This document shows positions 8,273 through 14,978 of a stretch of DNA of 15,252 nucleotides, piece after piece. Below the pieces are notes generated by a model. It did not search any database. It was not told the DNA's origin and saw only the letters and a list, made by a program, of their open reading frames with translations. Positions within the stretch are counted from its first letter, which is position 1. Each line of letters starts with the position of its first letter. Origin of the DNA: a bacterium (GTDB lineage: Bacteria; SZUA-79; Acidulodesulfobacterales; Acidulodesulfobacteraceae); NCBI GenBank assembly GCA_021788495.1, contig JAJYKQ010000022.1:1-15252 (forward strand). The letters are read 5' to 3'. Position numbers and translations under genes: made by a program.

Positions 8273-9024
8273 AAGAAGACGATAAAGATAATGCGGTAAT
8301 AGTTGACGTATTAGACGGCGGTTCGCTTGAATCGTTTTTAAAAAAAATAGATTTTTCCAAACTTAGCGGCTTAATTCCCGCTGTTGCCCAGGATTATTAT
8401 ACCAAAGATATACTAATGCTTGCATTTATGAACGAAGAAGCGCTTAGAAAAACTATAAAAACGGGTTACGCTCATTATTTTTCAAGGTCGAGAAATAAAT
8501 TATGGAAAAAAGGCGAAACTTCCGGTCATACGCAGACGGTAAAAGAAATATTTTTCGATTGCGATAACGACAGCATATTATTGAAAATAATTCAAAAAGG
8601 TCCCGCATGTCATACAGGTCATCAATCTTGTTTTTATTCTAAAGTAAACAACGGATTATCCGTATCCGGCGATGTTTCGGACGATAGCAAGAACGATGCA
8701 ATATTTTATTCGCTAAAACTTTTATACGACCATATAGCGGACCGCAAAAATTCTGACCCGGAAAAATCTTATACGGCAAAACTAATGAAGGAAGGTTATG
8801 AAAAAATAGGCAAAAAAATTCAGGAAGAATCTCTTGAACTCATCTTGTCCGTTGCAGGCGATTCGGAAAAAGATAAAATTATCTATGAAGCGGCGGATTT
8901 GCTGTTTTTTTATACGGTTATGCTTGTGTATTCGGGAATAGATTTTTATTCCGTTATTAATGAATTAAAGAAAAGGGAAGGCGTATCCGGTCTCGACGAA
9001 AAAAATAACCGCAAACAAAAATAG
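8269..9024 (+). CDS. hisIE: Phosphoribosyl-AMP cyclohydrolase / phosphoribosyl-ATP pyrophosphatase fusion (HisIE)
   Basis: This bifunctional protein covers the second and third pathway steps: PRA-PH removes pyrophosphate from PR-ATP, and PRA-CH opens the adenine ring. The HisI domain (about 31-125) has [20 protein letters not shown], the metal-binding FDCDND (D97, D99, D101) and the zinc-site cysteines C114 and C121 in [11 protein letters not shown] linker of about 20 residues leads to the HisE helical domain (about 148-235), with KIQEESLE (E186, E187) and EAADLLF (E207, D210), the acidic motifs of the MazG-like fold. The GTG at 8269 overlaps the hisF stop by four bases and is the only usable in-frame start. 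It gives about 30 non-conserved residues before the HisI domain. This is the last gene of the his cluster. Confidence 0.95.
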   Translation: MKEDDKDNAVIVDVLDGGSLESFLKKIDFSKLSGLIPAVAQDYYTKDILMLAFMNEEALRKTIKTGYAHYFSRSRNKLWKKGETSGHTQTVKEIFFDCDNDSILLKIIQKGPACHTGHQSCFYSKVNNGLSVSGDVSDDSKNDAIFYSLKLLYDHIADRKNSDPEKSYTAKLMKEGYEKIGKKIQEESLELILSVAGDSEKDKIIYEAADLLFFYTVMLVYSGIDFYSVINELKKREGVSGLDEKNNRKQK

Positions 9025-9054
9025 TTGCAAATTAATAAAAAATGTAAGATACTA

Positions 9055-9060
9055 TATAAT
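9055..9060 (+). promoter_or_regulatory. Candidate -10 box for the rpsU operon
   Basis: A perfect TATAAT lies 31 bases after the hisIE stop. The best -35 at 17 bases is only TTAATA (9032-9037); TTGCAA at 9025-9030 would be 24 bases away, too far. Transcription would start near 9067, just before the tandem repeats, so those would lie in the rpsU leader. No terminator is visible between hisIE and this site, so read-through from the his genes is also possible. Confidence 0.4.
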
Positions 9061-9073
9061 GACGAAGTTGAAT

Positions 9074-9107
9074 AAAGTTGTGAAGGTACCGGAATTGAAT
9101 TCCGATA
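9074..9107 (+). repeat. 34-base direct repeat, copy 1, with palindromic core
   Basis: This block is identical to 9115-9148. It begins AAAGTTGTGAAGG and ends TTCCGATA. Its core CGGAATTGAATTCCG (9091-9104 with the flanking C at 9090) is a perfect 7-base inverted repeat around one central base. In RNA it could fold as CGGAA/TTCCG around a TTGAA loop. No run of T follows, so it is not an intrinsic terminator. The position between the candidate promoter and the rpsU start suggests an operator or leader element. I do not recognise the motif. Confidence 0.9.
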
Positions 9108-9114
9108 GCTGGTC

Positions 9115-9148
9115 AAAGTTGTGAAGGTACCGGAATTGAATTCCGATA
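9115..9148 (+). repeat. 34-base direct repeat, copy 2, with extended palindrome
   Basis: The second copy is offset by 41 bases, with a 7-base spacer (GCTGGTC). Because the two bases after it are CC, its palindrome is longer than in copy 1: GGTA and TACC flank the core, giving arms of 12 bases with a single C/A mismatch (9126-9150). An offset of 41 bases is close to four helical turns, so two proteins bound at the cores would lie on nearly the same DNA face. The strong ribosome site of rpsU begins 17 bases downstream. Confidence 0.9.
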
Positions 9149-9165
9149 CCTTAATATTAAAAAAA

Positions 9166-9171
9166 AGGAGG
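9166..9171 (+). promoter_or_regulatory. Strong Shine-Dalgarno of rpsU
   Basis: AGGAGG lies 12 bases before the TTG start. It is one of only two full-strength ribosome sites in the window. The long spacing and non-ATG start are compensated by the sequence strength, and the in-frame TAG at 9178-9180 excludes any earlier start. Confidence 0.8.
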
Positions 9172-9183
9172 CGAAATTAGGTT

Positions 9184-9378
9184 TTGTCAATCGTAAAAAT
9201 TAAAGAAAACGAATCGTTCGAAAATGCTTTGAGAAGATTCAAAAAATCTTGCGAAAGAGCAGGCATTCTTTCTGAAATCAGAAAAAGAGAGCATTACGAA
9301 AAACCGAGCGTGAAAAGAAAGAAAAAAGCGGCAGCTTCCAGAAAAAGAAATTCCAAAAAAAATTATTTCAATTATTAA
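9184..9378 (+). CDS. rpsU: Small ribosomal subunit protein bS21 (RpsU)
   Basis: bS21 binds the platform of the 30S subunit near the 3' end of 16S rRNA and helps initiation. The 64-residue basic protein has the family pattern: [23 protein letters not shown] (about 5-27), [21 protein letters not shown] (28-48), then a Lys/Arg-rich tail. It starts at TTG 9184. A TAG stop lies in frame two codons upstream and no ATG fits, so TTG is the only start that keeps the conserved N-terminus. The gene heads the classic rpsU-dnaG-rpoD macromolecular-synthesis order. The repeats in its leader are the obvious candidates for control of the operon. cvpA follows after 19 bases. Confidence 0.95.
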   Translation: MSIVKIKENESFENALRRFKKSCERAGILSEIRKREHYEKPSVKRKKKAAASRKRNSKKNYFNY

Positions 9379-9397
9379 TAATTTACTGATAAAATCT

Positions 9398-9754
9398 ATG
9401 AGTTATTTGGATATAGCCTTTTTGGTCTTTTTTATCATTATTATGATAAGAGGTTTTTTTAGAGGTTTTATAAAAGAGGCTATATCTATACTCGGGGTTT
9501 TTTTTGCGTATTACGGAGCGTCTTACGTAACTTCAAAATATTACGATTCTTATTATTTAAGCAATATCGCGCAGCGGTTTAACAACCAAGAATATGGAAA
9601 AATAGCGGTTTTTGCGGCTGTTTTTTTATTAATCTTAATAATTTTTGCATTAATATCGTTCACACTTACAAAAATTATAGATTTAGTAAAATTAGGATTT
9701 TACAACAGAATGGGCGGTTTTTTTTTGCCGGAATTAAAACTTTTTTATTGCTGA
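9398..9754 (+). CDS. cvpA: CvpA-family membrane protein, 0-frame product truncated at a T9 tract
   Basis: CvpA proteins are small inner-membrane proteins linked to colicin V production and to envelope stress. The visible 118 residues contain hydrophobic segments at about 5-22, 26-43 and 71-92, with the family-typical RGFFRGFIKEA turn (19-29). At residue 109 the frame runs through nine T (9718-9726) and then reads only nine unrelated residues, LPELKLFYC, before TGA. The -1 frame continues with FAGIKTFLLLSLILYFLF and a typical CvpA C-terminus to 9888. Joined, the protein would be 163 residues, a normal CvpA length. The start ATG 9398 has no evident Shine-Dalgarno. Whether the short form, the shifted form or both exist cannot be told from the sequence; a base-call error in the homopolymer is also possible. 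Confidence 0.85.
   Translation: MSYLDIAFLVFFIIIMIRGFFRGFIKEAISILGVFFAYYGASYVTSKYYDSYYLSNIAQRFNNQEYGKIAVFAAVFLLILIIFALISFTLTKIIDLVKLGFYNRMGGFFLPELKLFYC
9718..9726 (+). other. T9 slippery tract in cvpA (U UUU UUU heptamer in frame)
   Basis: Nine consecutive T follow GGCGG. In the cvpA frame the codons are GGT TTT TTT TTG, so positions 9718-9724 form the heptamer T TTT TTT, the X-XXY-YYZ arrangement used for -1 ribosomal slipping. RNA polymerase is also known to slip on runs of this length. One extra T, or a -1 shift, restores the conserved C-terminus. Confidence 0.7.
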
Positions 9755-9888
9755 GTTTAATTTTATATTTTCTTTTTTCCATTCCAATAACCGCTAAAAC
9801 TTTAAATAGTTATAAATCGAAAAGCTTTATCCCTTATTTTTTAAAAACCGGCAAATTTTTATCCCCGTATCTGAACAGATTCTATTAA
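9724..9888 (+). pseudogene. cvpA: C-terminal part of CvpA in the -1 frame
   Basis: This stretch encodes 54 residues that complete the CvpA fold if the frame moves by -1 at the T tract: FAGIKTFLLLSLILYFLF forms the last membrane segment and the tail ends KTGKFLSPYLNRFY, as CvpA proteins commonly end near an SPYL-like motif. It has no start codon or ribosome site of its own, so it is expressed only through slippage or if the published T count is wrong. The lack of internal stops and the good match to the family argue against long-standing decay. Confidence 0.7.
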
Positions 9889-9930
9889 ATTTTCAATCGC
9901 CGTATTAAATTGTTTTAGGTTTATATATTG

Positions 9931-9936
9931 TATAAT
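9931..9936 (+). promoter_or_regulatory. Candidate -10 box immediately before dnaG
   Basis: TATAAT ends 9 bases before the dnaG ATG. A possible -35, TTGTTT (9910-9915), is 15 bases upstream, shorter than ideal. If used, the transcript would start about 2-4 bases before ATG and be almost leaderless. The dnaG start has only a weak AAGAAG ahead of it, which fits that idea but does not prove it. Confidence 0.35.
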
Positions 9937-9945
9937 TAAGAAGTT

Positions 9946-11805
9946 ATGGATAAAAATATAGAAACCGTATTGTCTTACGTTAATATCGTAGAAGAAATAT
10001 CAGGCTTCGTTAAACTAAAAAAAACAGGTAGGAATTATACGGGTTTATGCCCGTTTCACTCAGAGAAGACGCCTTCTTTCAGCGTTAACGAGACAAAAGG
10101 ATTATACTACTGTTTCGGGTGCGGCAAGGGAGGCAACGTTATAACTTTCCTTAAAGAAATTAGGGGAGATTCTTTTTCCGACATCGTCGATTATCTTAAA
10201 AATAAATATAATATTCCCGTCGAATATACAAAATTTCGCAAAACCGACAGCTCCTCCCAAGCGGAAAATCCGGTTAAAAAAATAATAAATCTTGCAGTTA
10301 ATTTTTATTACGAAAATCTTTTCGTCTATATTTCTAACAGCCGGCATATAATGAATTATCTTAACGAAAGAGGTATAAACGTAGATGTTGCAAAGGATTT
10401 TAAATTAGGATATGCAGGTTTTGGAAACGGCTTAACCGCACTGCTTAAAAGCGTTAAAGCAGATCTTGATATTGCGGCGGATATGGGGCTTTTGGTTAAA
10501 AAAGACGATTACAATAAGGTTTATGCCGACAGATTCGTCAATAAATTAATTATTCCCATAATGGACAGAACAGGCGAGCCGATAGCGCTGGCTTCCAGAA
10601 TTATCACGCGGGAAGGAGATCAGTTATCTAATAACTTTCCAAAATACATTAACACAAATAATTCCGAAATTTTCGTAAAAAATAATACCCTTTACGGTTT
10701 AGACAAAGCCCTTCCTTTTATTAAAAAAGAAAATGCCGTTATAGTAGTAGAAGGTTATTTCGATATGATAACGCTTTACGCAAACGGTATTAAAAATATC
10801 GTAGCTACTATGGGCACCGCTCTTTCAAAAAACCATATTTCAAGTTTATCGAGATTGTGCGATGAAATTGTTTTGCTTTATGACGGTGATAAAGCCGGAA
10901 TAAATGCAATCAATAGAGGAATGGAATTATTCAGGGAGTTCATGGACAGCTCCGATAAGAATATTTACGCCGCCTGTCTTAGCGGCGGAGAAGATCCTGA
11001 TACTTACGTGCGAAAATTCGGAAGCGAAAACCTTATAAAATTAATTAACGAAAGCAAAAAACCTCCGGTAGAATTTGCGATAGACTATTATGTTGAAAAA
11101 AACAAAAAAAGCGGTATAATTAAAAATAACGAGGAAAGCAGATTAAAAAGCAAGATATCCGTCATAAAAGACGTCGTACCTTACTTTAAAAAAATCGGTA
11201 ATAATATTATATTTTCGCATTACGTAAATATACTTGCAAATAAACTCGGTTTAAACGAAAACGTAATAAGAAGGTATATTGAATCGAATAAAAGCTGGAT
11301 TGGAACCGGAAACACGGATTATAGTTTAGATACTGCCTCCGAAATTTCAATAAAAGAGGATATGGGCATTGAAGATATTATCGTAAGCAAGATATTTTGC
11401 AATTTGGTATTGACAGAGTATATAAGCGATGATATAATATCTGAATTTTCCGATAAAGATGCCGTATATATTATTAAAGAAATTCAAAATGCCGTTAAAA
11501 AAGGCGCAAGTCAAGAAATAATTAAAGGTGCGGTAGAAGAAATAATTTCGGGAACCGTTAACGCCGATAAATGGAAAAGGATTTATTATTCAGGTTTGAT
11601 GTCGGAAAATAGCGGAAATAGAGAAGATTTTAAGAAACTTCTTATGAAGTTAAAAGTTAATAATATAGATAAAATATGCAGAGATATATTAGAGGCAATT
11701 AAAAGCGGTAATTTAGACGAAAAAGGTAAAGTAATCAAATTTCAGGAATTAAACAGGTTGAAATATATCTCTAAAGAGTTTCAAAAAAAAATTTGCGGGT
11801 ATTGA
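9946..11805 (+). CDS. dnaG: DNA primase (DnaG)
   Basis: DnaG makes RNA primers at the replication fork, recruited by the DnaB helicase. The 619-residue protein has the three expected domains. The N-terminal CHC2 zinc ribbon has ligands C35, H38, C56 and C59 (CPFHSEKTPSF, YYCFGCGKGG). The RNA-polymerase core (about 110-370) includes the TOPRIM fold, with E269 in VVEGYFD and D313/D315 in YDGDKAG, the metal-binding acids. The C-terminal helical region (about 430-619) corresponds to the helicase-binding domain and is poorly conserved, as is usual. KYINTNNSEIFVKN (233-246) matches the conserved substrate-channel segment. rpoD begins 6 bases after the stop, so the two are co-transcribed. No defects are seen. 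Confidence 0.97.
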   Translation: MDKNIETVLSYVNIVEEISGFVKLKKTGRNYTGLCPFHSEKTPSFSVNETKGLYYCFGCGKGGNVITFLKEIRGDSFSDIVDYLKNKYNIPVEYTKFRKTDSSSQAENPVKKIINLAVNFYYENLFVYISNSRHIMNYLNERGINVDVAKDFKLGYAGFGNGLTALLKSVKADLDIAADMGLLVKKDDYNKVYADRFVNKLIIPIMDRTGEPIALASRIITREGDQLSNNFPKYINTNNSEIFVKNNTLYGLDKALPFIKKENAVIVVEGYFDMITLYANGIKNIVATMGTALSKNHISSLSRLCDEIVLLYDGDKAGINAINRGMELFREFMDSSDKNIYAACLSGGEDPDTYVRKFGSENLIKLINESKKPPVEFAIDYYVEKNKKSGIIKNNEESRLKSKISVIKDVVPYFKKIGNNIIFSHYVNILANKLGLNENVIRRYIESNKSWIGTGNTDYSLDTASEISIKEDMGIEDIIVSKIFCNLVLTEYISDDIISEFSDKDAVYIIKEIQNAVKKGASQEIIKGAVEEIISGTVNADKWKRIYYSGLMSENSGNREDFKKLLMKLKVNNIDKICRDILEAIKSGNLDEKGKVIKFQELNRLKYISKEFQKKICGY

Positions 11806-11811
11806 TACAAT

Positions 11812-13749
11812 ATGACTAAAAAAAATATAGAAAATAAAAAAAATAATAAAAATAAGGCAAATAAGACAGAGGCAAATAATAAAGCCGATAAAAATAATAC
11901 CGTTAAAGAACAAAAACCGTCGGATACTTTAAAAAAACAGAAAAAGGAAAAAGAAATAGAAACGTTAATTTTAAATAAAAGCATAGAGAAAGCCAAAGAA
12001 CGTTCCGGCGGCAGATTAAGCTACGACGAATTTAACGATATTTTACCTCAGGATATAGTTTCTTCCGATCAGATAGACGATTTAATAAGCATGCTGGGAG
12101 AGAAAGATATAGAAATCGGCAGAGACGCTTCTTCTATTTTCGGCAAGTCTTCTTCTAAGTTCGCCGACGACGAAATTTTTAGCGACGAATTGGAAGATGA
12201 AGAAGATTTATCCCTTAAAACTAACGATCCCGTAAGGATGTATTTAAAAGAGATGGGGTCGGTAGCTTTGCTTACTCGTGAAAGAGAAATAGAAATTGCG
12301 AAAAGCATTGAGGAGGGGGAAGAAGAAATTTTCTCATCCGTTTTAAATTCCGATATTTTAATCCGCTGGGTTATATCGATAGGAGATAAATTAAAAAACG
12401 GCGATTTAAATATTACGGGCATAGTTTCCGATTTCGACGACGTCGACTTTCCAAGCGAGAAGGATATAGAAAAAGCGGAAAGCAGATTTTTATCTATTAT
12501 TGAAAAAATAAAAAAAGAAGTAAAATATAAGGAAGATAAATCTAAGACCGAAAATGTTTCTAAAAAATCAAAGAAAAATAAAATTTCTTTAAGAGAAGAA
12601 GGTTCGGACGAAACAGAATCCGATGAAGATAATATAGAAGATATAGATTCAGATAATTCTTCAAAATCTATTTCTTGGGTAGGGCATAAAAATCTAACGG
12701 CGGAATCAAAGAAAAAAATACTCGGTTACATTAAAGATTTAAGACTCAAAAAGAAAATATCCGATAAAGTTATAATGAGGCTTAAAAATCATAATATCAA
12801 AATATTGGAATTCGAAGAAAGTATTAAAGAGCTTGAATCCGCTTATAGTAAGAAAAACGAAATCGGAGAACAGTCTAAATCTCAGGAGCATAAACGCCAA
12901 GAAAGCATTAATAAGCTCATAAACGAGTATAAGACAAAGATTGCAGTTTCCGAGAAAGAGGTAGGCGTATCCAAAAACGAACTTAAAAAAATAGTCGAAG
13001 CTATAAAAATAGGCGAAGAGAAGTCTAAAGCGGCAAAAACCGAATTAGTAGAAGCTAATTTGAGGCTCGTGGTTTCTATAGCAAAAAAATATTCCAATAG
13101 AGGGCTTCAATTTTTAGACCTTATTCAAGAAGGCAATATAGGTCTTATGAAAGCGGTCGAAAAATTCCAGTATCAAAGAGGCTATAAGTTTTCTACATAC
13201 GCTACTTGGTGGATAAGACAGGCTATTACCAGAGCGATTGCCGATCAGGCAAGGACTATAAGGATACCGGTTCATATGATAGAAACCATTAATAAATTAA
13301 TCAGGACTTCAAGAGCTTTGGTCCAGGAGATTGGAAGAGAGCCTGTTCCGGAAGAAATTGCCGAAAGAATGGATTTGCCTATAGATAAAGTAAGAAAGGT
13401 TTTAAAGATTGCAAAAGAGCCTATTTCTCTCGAAACTCCCATAGGCGAAGAAGAAGATACGCATCTCGGCGATTTTATTGAAGATAAAACTACCGTTTTG
13501 CCTTTGGAAGCGGCAATAAATTCCGACCTTGAAGAGCAGACGGGAAAAGTTCTTTCTTCTCTTACCGAAAGAGAAGAAAAAGTTTTACGCATGAGGTTTG
13601 GAATAGGAATTAAATCCGACCATACCTTAGAAGAAGTAGGGCAAGAGTTTGGAGTTACAAGAGAAAGAATAAGGCAGATAGAAGCAAAAGCCCTTAGAAA
13701 GCTCAGACATCCGAGCCGTTCTAAAAGGCTTAAAACATTTGTGAAGTAG
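11812..13749 (+). CDS. rpoD: Primary sigma factor, sigma-70 (RpoD)
   Basis: This is the housekeeping sigma subunit that directs RNA polymerase to -35/-10 promoters. The 645 residues hold region 1.1 (about 57-102, [23 protein letters not shown]), region 1.2 (about 137-170, [13 protein letters not shown]), a long non-conserved region (about 171-400), region 2 (about 407-482, with [19 protein letters not shown] and [17 protein letters not shown]), region 3 (about 485-560) and region 4 (about 573-640), with the -35 helix-turn-helix [20 protein letters not shown]. The presence of region 1.1 and the non-conserved region marks it as group 1. Odd points are a Lys/Asn-rich N-terminal tail of about 50 residues and a Lys- then Asp/Glu-rich stretch at about 236-286. 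The tRNA begins 8 bases after the stop. Confidence 0.97.
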   Translation: MTKKNIENKKNNKNKANKTEANNKADKNNTVKEQKPSDTLKKQKKEKEIETLILNKSIEKAKERSGGRLSYDEFNDILPQDIVSSDQIDDLISMLGEKDIEIGRDASSIFGKSSSKFADDEIFSDELEDEEDLSLKTNDPVRMYLKEMGSVALLTREREIEIAKSIEEGEEEIFSSVLNSDILIRWVISIGDKLKNGDLNITGIVSDFDDVDFPSEKDIEKAESRFLSIIEKIKKEVKYKEDKSKTENVSKKSKKNKISLREEGSDETESDEDNIEDIDSDNSSKSISWVGHKNLTAESKKKILGYIKDLRLKKKISDKVIMRLKNHNIKILEFEESIKELESAYSKKNEIGEQSKSQEHKRQESINKLINEYKTKIAVSEKEVGVSKNELKKIVEAIKIGEEKSKAAKTELVEANLRLVVSIAKKYSNRGLQFLDLIQEGNIGLMKAVEKFQYQRGYKFSTYATWWIRQAITRAIADQARTIRIPVHMIETINKLIRTSRALVQEIGREPVPEEIAERMDLPIDKVRKVLKIAKEPISLETPIGEEEDTHLGDFIEDKTTVLPLEAAINSDLEEQTGKVLSSLTEREEKVLRMRFGIGIKSDHTLEEVGQEFGVTRERIRQIEAKALRKLRHPSRSKRLKTFVK

Positions 13750-13757
13750 TGGATTTA

Positions 13758-13833
13758 GGGCCTATAGCTCAGCTGGTAGAGCGGCCGGCTCATAACCGGT
13801 TGGTCCCTGGTTCGAACCCGGGTGGGCCCACCA
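13758..13833 (+). tRNA. tRNA with anticodon CAT (elongator Met or Ile2)
   Basis: A full 76-base cloverleaf can be drawn. The acceptor stem is GGGCCTA/TGGGCCC, the D-stem GCTC/GAGC, and the anticodon stem GCCGG/CCGGT with loop CTCATAA. The T-stem is CCTGG/CCGGG with loop TTCGAAC. The discriminator base is A and CCA is encoded. The anticodon CAT is at 13791-13793. CAT tRNAs can be elongator Met, initiator, or Ile2 with lysidine at C34. The paired 1-72 end (G-C) argues against initiator. C4-G69 and C5-G68 match features reported for E. coli TilS recognition of Ile2, so Ile2 is a real option, but Met cannot be excluded. It lies 8 bases after rpoD and 8 before the nif3-family ATG. Confidence 0.95.
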
Positions 13834-13841
13834 TTTTAAAA

Positions 13842-14954
13842 ATGTCATTATTTATAAAAGATGTAGTAGATAAATTAGAAAACCTGATACCGCCAAATTT
13901 GCAGGAAGATTGGGATAATTCGGGTTATCAGGTAAAATTATCCAATTCGCCGGTAACAGGCATAGTAACATCGTTAGACCTTTCTAAAAAGTCCTTAGAT
14001 TTATCGCTTAAAACCAATTCTAACCTTATATTAATTCACCACCCGCTCTTTTTTCATCCTCTACCCTTTATAGACTTAAACTCTCCGTCGGGCAGATTTT
14101 CGGAAGTTCTAATAAATAATAAAATCTGCGTTTATGCTATGCATACTAATTTCGATTCCTCCGCATATTCTATGAGCCGTTATATTATAAACAAGCTGTC
14201 GGCAAAGGAAATTATGCCCCTTGTATCCGGGAAAAGAAATCTTTATAAATTATCGGTTTTTATTCCCAAAGGTTATGTAAGAGCGGTTAGAGAAGCTCTT
14301 TTTAAATACGGAAATCCAAAAATAGGAAACTATGAAAATTGCTCTTTTGAAACTAAAGGTAAAGGCTCCTTTAAGCCTTTATCCGGCTCAGACCCGTTTA
14401 TAGGGGAATCCGGAAAAACTTCTTTCGTCGACGAATCTAAAGTAGAAATATTGATAGAAGAAAGATTTATAAAGCAGGCGATAGAAGAAATGAAGAAAGT
14501 CCATCCTTACGAAGAGGCCGCTTTCGATATTTTTCCGTTATACGATTTCGGAGGAAAAGAAACGGGAATGGGTGCAGTCGGTAATTTAAAAAACGCGGCG
14601 ACGCTGGGTAAAATTTTGGAAAATATTCATAGCATTTTTTCGCCCGTTTTTATAAATTATTGCGGTAAATTAAATAAAAAAATAAAAAAAATAGCCGTAG
14701 TATCCGGAAGCGGATTTTCTTTTATAGACAATGCTATAAAAGCGGGCTGCGATCTTCTGATATCTTCAGAATTAAAACATAGTACGGCAATCAGGGCAAA
14801 TTTGAGCGGAATATCCTTGATTGAAATGTCTCATTTCGATACGGAAAAATATTTTACCGAAATAACGAAAGATATAATAGCAAAAGAGTTTAATTCTAAT
14901 ATTTCGGTTTTTGAAAATAACGGAGAAAACAGTCCCATTAATAAATTTAAATAA
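13842..14954 (+). CDS. Nif3-like dinuclear metal centre protein (DUF34, YqfO type)
   Basis: Nif3/DUF34 proteins are conserved metal-binding hexamers of unsettled function; some are annotated as GTP cyclohydrolase I type 2, which is not well supported. The start is ATG 13842, giving 370 residues. The frame stays open upstream only because it reads through the tRNA gene, and those residues are spurious. Metal ligands match the family: H66-H67 (LIHHPLFF), D105 (MHTNFD), and H331 and E335 (SHFDTE). Residues about 134-234 (LYKLSVFIPKGYVRAVREALF to HPYEEAAFDI) form the PII-like insert of the long YqfO-type members. The motif usually read as ITGE/D is ISSE here. There is no Shine-Dalgarno; the short leader TTTTAAAA would be the 5' end left after tRNA processing. 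Confidence 0.9.
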   Translation: MSLFIKDVVDKLENLIPPNLQEDWDNSGYQVKLSNSPVTGIVTSLDLSKKSLDLSLKTNSNLILIHHPLFFHPLPFIDLNSPSGRFSEVLINNKICVYAMHTNFDSSAYSMSRYIINKLSAKEIMPLVSGKRNLYKLSVFIPKGYVRAVREALFKYGNPKIGNYENCSFETKGKGSFKPLSGSDPFIGESGKTSFVDESKVEILIEERFIKQAIEEMKKVHPYEEAAFDIFPLYDFGGKETGMGAVGNLKNAATLGKILENIHSIFSPVFINYCGKLNKKIKKIAVVSGSGFSFIDNAIKAGCDLLISSELKHSTAIRANLSGISLIEMSHFDTEKYFTEITKDIIAKEFNSNISVFENNGENSPINKFK

Positions 14955-14965
14955 TATATAAACAT

Positions 14966-14972
14966 AAGGAGG
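14966..14972 (+). promoter_or_regulatory. Strong Shine-Dalgarno of the zinc-ribbon gene
   Basis: AAGGAGG lies 6 bases before TTG 14979. Its strength and ideal spacing decide the TTG start for the downstream gene. Confidence 0.85.
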
Positions 14973-14978
14973 ATAGCT

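Noticed and set aside
9086..9145. The repeats as vector linker contamination, since they contain KpnI (GGTACC) and EcoRI (GAATTC) sites
   Set aside because: The order and flanks match no linker I know, and the sequence joins smoothly to natural intergenic DNA on both sides. Read support would settle it.
9074..9148. The two repeats as a minimal CRISPR array
   Set aside because: The spacer is only 7 bases, there are just two copies, and no cas genes are nearby.
9126..9160. Copy 2 hairpin as an intrinsic terminator
   Set aside because: No T run follows it on the + strand (TTAATATTAAAAA), and the opposite direction leads into GC-containing spacer.
13749..13841. N-terminal extension of the Nif3-family reading frame starting GPIAQLVERPAHNRL
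   Set aside because: It is the translation of the tRNA gene, a well-known false extension. The true ATG is at 13842.
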